Shown piece by piece: positions 37,531-45,351 of a stretch of 64,000 nt of DNA. The position numbers and the translations under genes are program-made. The DNA lies in NCBI RefSeq assembly GCF_900142145.1, contig NZ_FQZV01000009.1, positions 1 through 64,000 on the forward strand, written 5' to 3'. The stretch is from Geosporobacter subterraneus DSM 17957. GTDB taxonomy: Bacteria; Bacillota; Clostridia; Peptostreptococcales; Thermotaleaceae. The notes under the pieces were generated by a model. That model ran no database searches. It saw nothing but the letters and a program-made list of their open reading frames with translations, and was not told the DNA's origin. The stretch's first letter is position 1; each line of letters starts with the position of its first letter.

Positions 37531-39255
37531 TTAGTCTTTATTCCTGCTTTTTTTCATATCGCTAATCATAAATTGAATGCTGCGATTGCCATTCCATTCA
37601 TTGAAGCAGGGAAAACCCAGCAGGTCTAAGGCTTCAGGAGCACCTAAGCGGTCCAGATAGCACTGGGCCAGCCCGAAACCGATGGCTTCCATCGGTCCCC
37701 TGCTTCCGGGGATACCCCTCAGTTTAATATGTTCTTTGGCCTTTCCTATAAAGGATAACTCCGAGGGATAGGAAACCGGCAAGTTTGACATTAGAAAGAG
37801 GGGCTTTTCATTGCCCATACCATAGGGTTCAATCCGTTCCAATTCTTCCACAAGCTTTTCAGTGATCTCTGTAGGACGCAGGATTCCATGAACCTTCAGG
37901 GACTTCATAAATATACCAGGGTTCTCTGCTTTAATCTCCGCAGCCTGCTGATTTAATCGTTGGCGAAGCAGAGGAAGCTTATTTTTTTCGATAGAGAATC
38001 CACAGGCATTTTTATGACCGCCAAATTTAACAAATAGATCCGCTGATTTTTTTAATGTCTCATAAATATCCAATCCATCGATGCTGCGGCCGCTGCCCTT
38101 TAATATTCCTTCCTCAGTGGCTTCTGTTACGATTAAAGTAGGCCTATAATAGATATCCCGAATTCGCCCTGCAATAATCCCGATAACGCCTTCATGGGTA
38201 TTGCCTGAATCGATTACTAAAAACAAATCATTGGGATATTCCTTTTCTACTTTTTCCCGACAGAACTCCAATCCTTGATCCTGTATCAGCTTACGTTCAT
38301 TATTACAGGCAATCAGGTGCCGGGTAAGAGCTGCAACCTTTTCAGGCTCCCTGGCAAGCAGCAGTTCTACTCCTGCCCGGGCATCATCCAATCTCCCGCT
38401 GGCATTAAAGTGAGGACCTAGTATGTACCCGATATGATGAGCGGTAATTTTTTTTCCTCCAAGTCCGATGGATTGGATAAGAAAGTTTAGTCCATGGCGG
38501 GTAGGCTGATTGATCCGCTGAAGACCGTATTTTAGCATGGTACGGTTTTCGTCAATCAGTGGAACCACATCAGCTACCGTAGCTAAAGCTAATAAGTCCA
38601 ATATTTCATTTAAGCAGTTCTTAGGGGCACCGAGCTTTTGCTGCAGTGCCTGAGCCAGCTTAAAAGCAATGCCGCAGCCGCAGAGCAGCTTAAAGGGATA
38701 AGAACAGCCTTCTTGTTTAGGGTTGAGAATTAAGCAGTCCGGTTTTTCTTCCGATAGATTATGGTGATCGGTGATGATGATTTCCATTCCCAGAGATTTT
38801 GCCAAAGCTGCTTCTTTTACAGAAGTGGAGCCACAGTCTACAGTAATAATCAGATCTGCTCCCTTGTTCTTAATCTCTTGTATGGCCTCACAGTTTAGTC
38901 CGTAGCCTTCCTCTGCCCGCAGAGGAATATAGTAATGGATTCGATCAGTGAAACGGCCCAGAAAGTCCATTAACAGTGCTATACTGGCCACACCGTCCAC
39001 ATCATAGTCGCCATAAATCCAGATATTCTTTTTTTTCAGAATGTATTGAAGCACTAATGCCGATGCTTCTTCCATGTTTTTCATCAAGAAAGGATTATAG
39101 GTTTTTTGGGGCTTCGGTGAAAGAAACTCTTCCATTTCGGCCGTGTCTGTGATCCCCTTAGAGAATAATACCTTCTGAATGATCGGATCAATGCCATTGG
39201 GCTTAGGGATAAAGGCATCATCTATACCATGAAATTTCCATAGGGTTTCAACCAT
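37531..39255 (-). CDS. recJ: Single-stranded-DNA-specific exonuclease RecJ
   Basis: 5'-3' exonuclease for single-stranded DNA in repair and recombination, 574 residues. DHH-family motifs: WIYGDYDVDGVASIALL (motif I), LIITVDCGSTS (motif II), EIIITDHHNLSE (DHH motif III), and VADVVPLIDENR. The DHHA1 region has GPHFNASGRLDDARAGVELL and FGGHKNACGFSIEKN, followed by an OB-fold part. AGGAGGTTC precedes the ATG. The C-terminus is at the short end for RecJ but includes the OB part, so it looks complete. Confidence 0.95.
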   Translation of the reverse strand: MVETLWKFHGIDDAFIPKPNGIDPIIQKVLFSKGITDTAEMEEFLSPKPQKTYNPFLMKNMEEASALVLQYILKKKNIWIYGDYDVDGVASIALLMDFLGRFTDRIHYYIPLRAEEGYGLNCEAIQEIKNKGADLIITVDCGSTSVKEAALAKSLGMEIIITDHHNLSEEKPDCLILNPKQEGCSYPFKLLCGCGIAFKLAQALQQKLGAPKNCLNEILDLLALATVADVVPLIDENRTMLKYGLQRINQPTRHGLNFLIQSIGLGGKKITAHHIGYILGPHFNASGRLDDARAGVELLLAREPEKVAALTRHLIACNNERKLIQDQGLEFCREKVEKEYPNDLFLVIDSGNTHEGVIGIIAGRIRDIYYRPTLIVTEATEEGILKGSGRSIDGLDIYETLKKSADLFVKFGGHKNACGFSIEKNKLPLLRQRLNQQAAEIKAENPGIFMKSLKVHGILRPTEITEKLVEELERIEPYGMGNEKPLFLMSNLPVSYPSELSFIGKAKEHIKLRGIPGSRGPMEAIGFGLAQCYLDRLGAPEALDLLGFPCFNEWNGNRSIQFMISDMKKSRNKD

Positions 39256-39410
39256 AATAGAACCTCCTAATTAAGCTGTGCTGTAAAGCCTATGCTACCA
39301 TAAAAGACCTAAGATTTCAACGGGAGGGTGACGATAAACATTTTGTCGAAAGATTAAAAAAGGATGATTAGGGCCAATCTGGCAATATATAGACTGAAGG
39401 GGTAAGAACC

Positions 39411-39536
39411 ATTTTACATGAAAGGGCCAGAGAAAAAATACTGTTAAACCTGCTCGATAAAAGCTGCAAGTATTGTGAATTTCAAGGATTATGCAATGCG
39501 AAAGCAGGGGATATGTTTGCTGGCAGGAAGAAATAG
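39411..39536 (+). CDS. Possible small Cys-motif protein, no standard start codon
   Basis: An open frame runs from 39393 to the TAG at 39534. It encodes HERAREKILLNLLDKSCKYC continuing EFQGLCNAKAGDMFAG and RKK. The C-x2-C-x5-C motif looks designed. No ATG, GTG or TTG lies upstream in frame; the best start is ATT at 39411, 8 nt after GAAGGGG. It is either a small protein with an unusual start or the tail of a decayed gene. The rest of 39256-39698 shows nothing else I can support. Confidence 0.3.
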   Translation: MLHERAREKILLNLLDKSCKYCEFQGLCNAKAGDMFAGRKK

Positions 39537-39698
39537 GAATATAGACCTAGGGAATGGACCTGGAGGAGAATTGTATTATTCAGGGCTTTCCTGTACAATA
39601 AAACTTATAGTGCAATGAAGCTGGAGAATGATGGAAATCTGTTTTTGGGGATGCAACAAAGGCAGAAATGACGACGAGAAGGGCTGTGAATAAAATAT

Positions 39699-41243
39699 AT
39701 GAATGTTTCCTATATAGAGAAATATAATATTTTGCAAACCTTTCAAAGTAATGACCGCCAAACAGTATTCATTGGTACCGTAAAGGATCAGGAAGATGAG
39801 ATCGTAATCATAAATATATTAAAGGACTTAGAGGATTTATGGCAGAGGGATCAGGAAAAGCTTCAGAAGGCACTGGGCAATCTCTTGCATTTGGAAAGGA
39901 CTGAAGAGGGTCTTGTGCTGGTGACTGCATTTAAGGATGCACAGCCCTTGGAAGGCTACCTCCAGCAAAAACATGTGGGAATTCACAAAAGAGTGAATAT
40001 TTTATTTGCTTATCTAAGGGATCTGGTAAAGTATAAGGAGTTAAGCTATCCTTTGCAAAGTATGATGATCGATGAAGCGCAAATCCTAGTGGATAATCAC
40101 CAGCCCTTCTTTAGCGAATTAATCTTGCTGGACAAAAATCTACAGCTGGATCATACCTTTGAAGGATTAACAAAAAAGATCGCCGGTGTGATGGGAAAAA
40201 TTCTTACGGTGGGAGCATCGGAAGAAGAAGAGAATCGGGATATTCTTGAGTTTATACACAGACTATGGAGGGGTGAGCATTCCTATAGAGATACGGAGGA
40301 GATTTATCACGCCTTTCGCAGTTATTATTTATATCAATGGGCTATGGGAAATCAGCCTGGAGAAGCCAGAAAGAAATCCTCATTGGCAGAGCACCCTGCC
40401 GGCAGCAGAACAAGAACCCAAACTGCCGGCAAAAAAGGAGTTCTGCCTAAGGCGATCCTGATAGTGGCAGCTTTAGGGGCAGGTGCCTTCGGTCTGTCAA
40501 AATTTATGCTTCAGGAATCCAAAACAAAAGAGGCTTTTGTACAACCTACGGCCTATTTTGAAAGAATAGAAACAGACGAGGGATGGGCGTTTATTAATAA
40601 AAGTACAGCAGCAAATTTAGAGCAATCGATTTGGGAAATTACAAAGGACGAGGTACTGGTTGAGCGTACAGAGACAAAAGATATAATCCTCCCTTCACCG
40701 GAAGAGGGAAGCTATCATATAAGTCTAAGGGTGCAAGGGAATAAGGGAAAATGGAGTGAACCCTATGTAGAAGTTATCTCCATGGAAGGAAGTTCTAGGG
40801 AAGGGTCCGCTTCGGAGGAAGAAGCCCCTGCCCCCGTCCAAGAGATTGAAAGATTAGCCATGTTCCAGCTGGATTATGATACAACCCAAGGTGTTTCTCT
40901 GGATCATGATTATTACAAATCGGGAAGTTATGGCATCCGTGTTGAGGGAGCAACCGATTCTCCAAGAAGGATACAGCTTAAAGAATTGTCTGCAAAGGAT
41001 CAGAGTATTTTTTCCATGTGGATTATGACAGATACTGGGGATGTTGTGAAAATCAGGCTAAAAGGCATGAGGAAGAACCGCGTAGTTTTTGAAAAAAATA
41101 TTCTGCATCAGCCAAGTAGAGCCTATTTATGGGAATTATTAAATATAGAGGGTGGATTAGAGGCCATAGACAACCTGGAGATGCTGCTGTCGACGCCATC
41201 TATTCTGTGGTTGGATGATATCGAACTGGATAGCTTTAAATAG
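39699..41243 (+). CDS. Transmembrane protein with kinase-like cytoplasmic part and extracellular beta domains
   Basis: A 514-residue single-pass membrane protein. Residues 1-220 are cytoplasmic. They resemble a degenerate Ser/Thr kinase: an N-lobe-like start (YIEKYNILQTFQSNDRQTVF), a hinge-like LVLVTAFKDAQPLEGYLQ, and a relic of the catalytic loop SMMIDEAQILVDNHQPFFSE, without the HRD and DFG motifs. A basic, Ser-rich linker precedes the single membrane helix (about 247-265, AILIVAALGAGAFGLSKFML). Outside are a PKD/fibronectin-like domain (AYFERIETDEGWAFINKST, SYHISLRVQGNKGKWSEPY) and a C-terminal beta-sandwich like a carbohydrate-binding module (SGSYGIRVEGATDSPRRIQL, LWLDDIELDSF). The function is unknown; a wall-sensing pseudokinase is my reading. 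Confidence 0.65.
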   Translation: MNVSYIEKYNILQTFQSNDRQTVFIGTVKDQEDEIVIINILKDLEDLWQRDQEKLQKALGNLLHLERTEEGLVLVTAFKDAQPLEGYLQQKHVGIHKRVNILFAYLRDLVKYKELSYPLQSMMIDEAQILVDNHQPFFSELILLDKNLQLDHTFEGLTKKIAGVMGKILTVGASEEEENRDILEFIHRLWRGEHSYRDTEEIYHAFRSYYLYQWAMGNQPGEARKKSSLAEHPAGSRTRTQTAGKKGVLPKAILIVAALGAGAFGLSKFMLQESKTKEAFVQPTAYFERIETDEGWAFINKSTAANLEQSIWEITKDEVLVERTETKDIILPSPEEGSYHISLRVQGNKGKWSEPYVEVISMEGSSREGSASEEEAPAPVQEIERLAMFQLDYDTTQGVSLDHDYYKSGSYGIRVEGATDSPRRIQLKELSAKDQSIFSMWIMTDTGDVVKIRLKGMRKNRVVFEKNILHQPSRAYLWELLNIEGGLEAIDNLEMLLSTPSILWLDDIELDSFK

Positions 41244-41347
41244 AAGAGAAACGAAAGGCCACAAGCTATGAGTTTCTTTTTTATTTGCTATTGTGGTACA
41301 ATAGATAGGGTACATAAATTCGAATATGGACTTGGGGGGAATGTGTA

Positions 41348-41896
41348 ATGAGAAAAGAGGCGATGGAGTGGTTAAAGACGATCGCACTGGCATTAGCCAT
41401 TGCTTTTACGATAACATTTTTTATTACGCCATTGGAGGTTCACAGCGTTTCCATGAATCCAACCTTAGTAGAGCATGATTATTTGATTCTGAGAAACACC
41501 CATAGGGTTGAACGTGGAGATATTATTTCTTTTAAAACAGACATTCAGTTTACTGAAGCTGAACTGAGACAGTTTAATTTTATTCAAAGACTGCGTCAGG
41601 GAAAGACCAAGAACCTCATTAAGCGGGTTATTGCATTGCCAGGGGATGCACTGTTGATTCAGGATGGCAAGGTATATGTAAATGGCGAGGAGTTAACTGA
41701 AGACTATCTGAGCAGCACCTATACCTCAGGAGATATAGAAATCGATAGGATTCCGGAAGGAAAAGTTTTTGTAATGGGAGATAATCGTGACAATAGCTTA
41801 GACAGTAGAAGCTTTGGACCTGTGAACATAGAGATGATTCAAGGAAAAGCAATTTTTAGAGTATTGCCCGTAGATAAGTTTGGAAAACTGGATTAA
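41348..41896 (+). CDS. lepB: Signal peptidase I
   Basis: Membrane serine protease that removes signal peptides outside the cytoplasmic membrane, 182 residues, the Gram-positive size. One N-terminal membrane helix (TIALALAIAFTITFFIT). Catalytic Ser in VHSVSMNPTL and Lys in LIKRVIALPGD; box E MGDNRDNSLDSRSFGPV near the end. GGGGGGAA lies before the ATG. A terminator follows at 41942. Confidence 0.95.
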   Translation: MRKEAMEWLKTIALALAIAFTITFFITPLEVHSVSMNPTLVEHDYLILRNTHRVERGDIISFKTDIQFTEAELRQFNFIQRLRQGKTKNLIKRVIALPGDALLIQDGKVYVNGEELTEDYLSSTYTSGDIEIDRIPEGKVFVMGDNRDNSLDSRSFGPVNIEMIQGKAIFRVLPVDKFGKLD

Positions 41897-41941
41897 GATT
41901 TTTAATTTGTAATAAAGTTGATATTGAAGCAAAAATATTGG

Positions 41942-41974
41942 GATCCCTTAGGCTGGCGGCAGAAGGGATTTTCA
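41942..41974 (+). terminator. Terminator after lepB
   Basis: ATCCCTT pairs with AAGGGAT over a GC-rich loop, followed by TTTTC. Confidence 0.65.
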
Positions 41975-42066
41975 TTATTGGGAAAATATGGAAAAATAAA
42001 CCTTATTAGGGAAAAATATATTTTTCAAAAAATTTACAAATCATAGTGCAAATTTACGAAATATGT

Positions 42067-42072
42067 TATAAT
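42067..42072 (+). promoter_or_regulatory. Candidate -10 box in the lepB-GGDEF spacer
   Basis: TATAAT at 42067-42072 in the sequence TGTTATAATTTC. The -35 region is not recognisable. It lies ahead of the MITE-like element, so RNA from it to the GGDEF gene would have to cross the element. Confidence 0.35.
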
Positions 42073-42154
42073 TTCTATTAATATGAAATAGGAAAAAAGG
42101 CCTAGAAATTTCTGGGACCCTAGCTAGTCCATTGAAGAAACAGATGGAATTCTG

Positions 42155-42332
42155 GAGGTCACTGAAAAAGTCCAAGCTTTGTCATTCTGAATGAAAGGTA
42201 GTGGAATGAAGAATCTCTAAAAGTGCTTAAATACTTAGATCCTTCGCAAGCTCCTTCGCTATCGCTCAGGACTAAAGGCTTAGGATGACAAACTGGACTA
42301 GTTGTTGCACTTTTGACTTTTTCAGTGACCTC
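42155..42332. mobile_element. MITE-like element A (178 bp)
   Basis: Perfect 18-bp terminal inverted repeats, GAGGTCACTGAAAAAGTC at the left and its exact reverse complement at the right. Directly outside are GGAATTCTG (42146-42154) and GGAATGCTG (42333-42341), a 9-bp target duplication with one mismatch. The inside carries no open frame but contains the motif TTTGTCATTCTGA..AGATCCTTCGC..AGGATGACAAA, related to element B at 44459. Non-autonomous transposon, likely mobilised by a transposase elsewhere. Confidence 0.85.
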
Positions 42333-42452
42333 GGAATGCTGTACAGTCTATTTTGTTATAATAAACCTTTTCTAATGTATGATTGAGCATAGGCAAGCCT
42401 TTTGTTGCATGTAGTAAAAGCAGAATCTTGATTTTACACAGAGGTGATAGTT

Positions 42453-43544
42453 ATGGGTCCCAATATATTAATAGTAGATGATACGGTATTTAATCGAAGG
42501 ATCATGCGGGATATATTGAAAAGGCATATAGAAGGCGGAATCTTTTTCGAAGCGGAGAATGGAAAAAAGGCATTGGAGATTATAAAAGAGGAGAGTATCG
42601 ATCTTATTATTCTCGATCTAATGATGCCGGTGATGGATGGATTTTCCTTTTTATTGAATATACAGGCAAATGAACAGCATAAGGACATTCCGGTGATCGT
42701 TTTTTCCGCTGCCGATGAAATTGAAAGTATTCAAAGAGCACTGGAAATGGGCGTCTATGATTATGTTACCCGTCCTCTTTCTAAGGAACAAACCGATGTG
42801 GTATTGCCATTAAAGGTAAGAAATGCGTTAAAGAGCTACGAACAAAAGAAGGCCCTGGTAAAGGCCAATGAGGATCTGAGCCGGGAAATGGAATTGATCC
42901 GTCACTTAGGCTGCCATGATGGCTTAACGGGAATATATAATCGAATGTTTTTTGATCAGGAAATGGAGCGCATAAATAAGGATCGTGAAAGATATCCGGT
43001 AATTAGCATTATGGTCATTGATTTGGATGGAGTAAAAATGGTGAATGATATACTCGGCCATACCACTGGAGATGAGTTGCTGAAGTGTGCAGCGGAAATT
43101 ATTCGTAAGCCGTTCCGTAAAGGAGATATCATCGCCAGATTAGGGGGCGACGAGTTTGGCGTCCTGCTGCCCGGTGTGGATCAAGAGACCTGCAATCAAA
43201 AAAAGCGGGAGATATTGGAGGCGGTAGAAGCCTATAATACAGGGAATCCTTACGTACCCATCAGCATGTCTATAGGCTGTGCCACTAGCCTAGATGCCTC
43301 AGAACGGCTCCATCAAATCTTTCACCGAGCAGATCAGAAGATGTACGAGCATAAGCTAAATGCGAAGGGGCATTACCATAAAAAAATGGCAGATATATTA
43401 ATTACGGCCCTTTTAAGAAATGAGGATCTTGAAGGAAAGCAGGCCCTGGAAAAGATCGACGGCATGATGGAAAGACTCCGTATTACCAAGGATGAAGTGA
43501 AAAATATTCTGCAAAGAAAAAATATTAATAATTTATATCAATAG
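42453..43544 (+). CDS. Response regulator with diguanylate cyclase (GGDEF) domain
   Basis: A 363-residue protein that makes cyclic di-GMP when phosphorylated. The start at 42453 follows AGAGGTGAT by 5 nt. Receiver domain: PNILIVDDTVFNRRIMRDIL, phospho-acceptor Asp in LIILDLMMPVMDG, Lys in YVTRPLSKEQ (here Arg-Pro where Lys-Pro is usual, with a Lys two positions on). A helical linker leads to the GGDEF domain: HDGLTGIYNRMFFDQEM, MVIDLDGVKMVNDILGHTTGDE, the active site RLGGDEFGVLLPG, and an inhibitory I-site RKGD five residues before it. Both sites look intact. It is the only stand-alone receiver near the CheA gene at 48186, and so the best candidate output of that kinase. Confidence 0.93.
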   Translation: MGPNILIVDDTVFNRRIMRDILKRHIEGGIFFEAENGKKALEIIKEESIDLIILDLMMPVMDGFSFLLNIQANEQHKDIPVIVFSAADEIESIQRALEMGVYDYVTRPLSKEQTDVVLPLKVRNALKSYEQKKALVKANEDLSREMELIRHLGCHDGLTGIYNRMFFDQEMERINKDRERYPVISIMVIDLDGVKMVNDILGHTTGDELLKCAAEIIRKPFRKGDIIARLGGDEFGVLLPGVDQETCNQKKREILEAVEAYNTGNPYVPISMSIGCATSLDASERLHQIFHRADQKMYEHKLNAKGHYHKKMADILITALLRNEDLEGKQALEKIDGMMERLRITKDEVKNILQRKNINNLYQ

Positions 43545-43546
43545 CA

Positions 43547-43580
43547 ACAGCCAAGGACCTATGAACTTGGCTGTGTTTAT
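43547..43580 (+). terminator. Terminator between GGDEF gene and the convergent MerT-like gene
   Basis: ACAGCCAAG pairs with CTTGGCTGT over a 10-nt loop, then GTTTATTG. Serves the plus-strand gene and could also serve the convergent one. Confidence 0.75.
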
Positions 43581-43590
43581 TGTCTATTGC

Positions 43591-43902
43591 CTATGGAAAC
43601 AGACGGATCATCCATGTGGAAAGGGTTGGATAGTATAGAAGGAGCAGGACCAGCAGTACGGAGAGCCAGAAGACGATCTTGCTGTTACGATTGTTTGGTT
43701 TTTTCTCAATGATGCGGTAGGCAAAAAATAAGAGTAAAGCCGTGATAAAGATAAAGAGGTTGCGATAGGGTGCAAGTCTTGCGGCAATGGTAAAACCGAA
43801 TATCCCTAAACCTAGGGGCGCCAGCAGCAGGCCTCCACCTCAACATAAAGCGGCAAAGACAGCGGTGAAGACAGAGGAGATGCTCAATAGCTTTTCCTTC
43901 AT
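43591..43902 (-). CDS. MerT-like mercuric transporter, probable selenoprotein (in-frame TGA)
   Basis: Read through one TGA (codon 21, 43840-43842), this minus-strand gene encodes 103 residues. It starts with ATG at 43902, 6 nt after AAAGGAGGG. The product matches MerT, the three-helix inner-membrane Hg(II) importer: MKEKLLSISSVFTAVFAALC then Sec then GGGLLLAPLGLGIFGF; LAPYRNLFIFITALLLFFAYRI aligns with MerT LEPYRPIFIGVALVALFFAWRRI (both shown in part: LAPYRNLFI / LEPYRPIFI and LFFAYRI / LFFAWRRI); IVFWLSVLLVL aligns with LIFWIVAALVL. The TGA falls exactly on the second Cys of the vicinal Cys-Cys pair in MerT helix 1. The frame is otherwise clean to TAG. The second MerT Cys pair (loop between helices 2 and 3) is absent. 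A SECIS-like hairpin follows the TGA. A nonsense mutation is the alternative. Confidence 0.75.
43804..43817 (-). promoter_or_regulatory. Candidate bacterial SECIS hairpin
   Basis: In the mRNA sense the sequence CCCUAGGUUUAGGG forms a perfect 5-bp stem with a GGUU apical loop. The first loop G is 28 nt after the UGA. Bacterial SECIS elements need a small apical loop with G in the first two positions, 16-37 nt after UGA, so this one fits the rule. The lower stem is not obvious by eye. Confidence 0.6.
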
Positions 43903-44100
43903 AAAAACCCTCCTTTCTATACCTATTATATTATCAATTGGCTTTATACTTTTCAATGGATTATTCAAATTTTGCAACAATGTCGAAAATTGTTACACGA
44001 AAGATTCTTCCAAGTTCACGCAATTTGTGACATTTTATTGACGAGGATTGTAGAACTATGTATAATCTAGTTATATTGGACTAGAAACGCAGGTGTCTCA

Positions 44101-44463
44101 ATGCCTATTCATGGAAAGATCACCAAAGCGAAGAGAATACAGAATGAGCAGCAGATGGCTATCATTGTAGCAAAGCTTCTTAGGGAAACTACAGGCAAGG
44201 GACCAAGGAACGTCAGGGCAAAAATATTGGAAGACGTAGTAGAAATCTCTATAGAGGGCTTTCTTACAGATTTAGAACAATTTCTAATAGCTGCTGATAA
44301 TATAGTACTGGTAGAGCAAATCAGGGAGTGCATCGGAGAAAGAATTCATAAAGAAATTGAGAGGAAATTGTCCGAGGTCACAGCAATGGAACTCCAGGTT
44401 TTACATGTGCAGCGAAGGCTTATTCAAGACTGCTGCAGAATTACTCTTATTATTACATCATAG
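44101..44463 (+). CDS. DUF2294-family protein
   Basis: A 120-residue soluble protein. ITKAKRIQNEQQMAIIVAKL, then GKGPRNVRAKILEDVVEISI with EGFLTDLEQFLI and the later VEQIRECIGERIHKEIERKL match the DUF2294 family (PF10057, proposed to take part in a Na+-linked membrane-potential system, MpsC, in Bacillus). The start has no strong Shine-Dalgarno (CAGGTGTCTCA ahead of ATG). The last codon and stop (TCA TAG) are supplied by MITE-like element B: before insertion the frame would have ended ACA TAA, so the protein gained one Ser. It is divergent from the MerT-like gene. Confidence 0.65.
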   Translation: MPIHGKITKAKRIQNEQQMAIIVAKLLRETTGKGPRNVRAKILEDVVEISIEGFLTDLEQFLIAADNIVLVEQIRECIGERIHKEIERKLSEVTAMELQVLHVQRRLIQDCCRITLIITS

Positions 44464-44652
44464 GCGTCAACTTAACCCATAATTTGTCATCCTGAGCGGA
44501 GTAAAACGGAGTCGAAGGATCTTTAAGCTAGATGATATATTCTGATAATCAAAAGTAATCTTGCTTATGTTCTATAAGACTCTTCACTAACGCTCAGAAT
44601 GACATGCTTCTAAGGTTTATTTGGAAATAATTGGATTAAGTTGACACCTATG
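44459..44652. mobile_element. MITE-like element B (194 bp)
   Basis: The terminal inverted repeats are CATAGGCGTCAACTTAACCC at the left and, read on the other strand, CATAGGTGTCAACTTAATCC at the right (2 mismatches in 20). A perfect 10-bp direct repeat ATTATTACAT flanks it at 44449-44458 and 44653-44662. Inside is the TTTGTCATCCTGAGCGGAG..AAGGATCTTTA motif, seen in many clostridial genomes, and CTCAGAATGACA near the right end. No open frame. Confidence 0.9.
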
Positions 44653-44729
44653 ATTATTACATAATATGCAGGTTAGATGGACAGAGAGAAATGGTGCCAT
44701 AGAGACCATAATCCTAGCTGGAAGTAGAC

Positions 44730-44775
44730 CAACACAGTAATCTTGCTTTTATAAGATTGCAGTGTTGTTTTTTTT
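44730..44775 (+). terminator. Strong terminator, displaced from its gene by element B
   Basis: CAACAC/GTGTTG and GTAATCTT/AAGATTGC form a two-part stem followed by eight Ts. Before insertion of element B it would have lain about 70 nt after the DUF2294 stop codon. Confidence 0.85.
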
Positions 44776-44870
44776 GTTTTATTACTGTTTGCCAAAGGCA
44801 GGAAGAGAAATTTGGGTTTGGGCAGTGAAATCAGTGAAATCTTAGATTGAAGGGAGAGTGAGGTGGCAAT

Positions 44871-45308
44871 ATGAATATGGATCTGAAGCAATTTGAGACC
44901 TATGATTTATTACCGATTCCTGTTTTCATCGTGAATGGGAAGGGCAGACTGATATATGCCAACAAAACGGTGGAAGAAGTATATGGTTATAGCCCTGAGG
45001 AATTTACGCAACTTTTCTTAGTAGATTTAGGAATTGATGAAGAGGATGGGGCTGTGCACCAAAAAGTATTAGAGTTTTCTCTGAAAAACAAGAGAAAGCG
45101 CCGGTTAGTGCGCCAACACAAAAAGAAAGACGGCGGGATTATTGATGTGGATATACAATGGTCCATCGTGGAGTACGGAGGAGAAAGCTATACCATTAGC
45201 TGTATCCGGGAAATTACAGAGCAGCAGGAGGTGCTGCGGACCTACGAGCGGTCTGTAGACTTAATGGCTAAAATTGTACAGGAGCTGTCCCACTGCAAAG
45301 AAGTTTAA
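44871..45308 (+). CDS. Small PAS-domain protein
   Basis: A 145-residue protein made of one PAS domain: DLLPIPVFIVNGKGRLIYAN, YGYSPEEFTQLFLVDLGIDE, DGGIIDVDIQWSIVEYGGES, then the PAC-type end ISCIREITEQQEVLRTYERS. No output domain follows, so it may act as a separate sensor that contacts the MCP or CheA encoded next. GAGGTGG lies before the ATG. The gap to the MCP gene is 43 nt, which suggests one operon. Confidence 0.85.
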   Translation: MNMDLKQFETYDLLPIPVFIVNGKGRLIYANKTVEEVYGYSPEEFTQLFLVDLGIDEEDGAVHQKVLEFSLKNKRKRRLVRQHKKKDGGIIDVDIQWSIVEYGGESYTISCIREITEQQEVLRTYERSVDLMAKIVQELSHCKEV

Positions 45309-45351
45309 TAGAAAAATATATAAAATAAAACTAATGGCATAAGGGGGTTGC

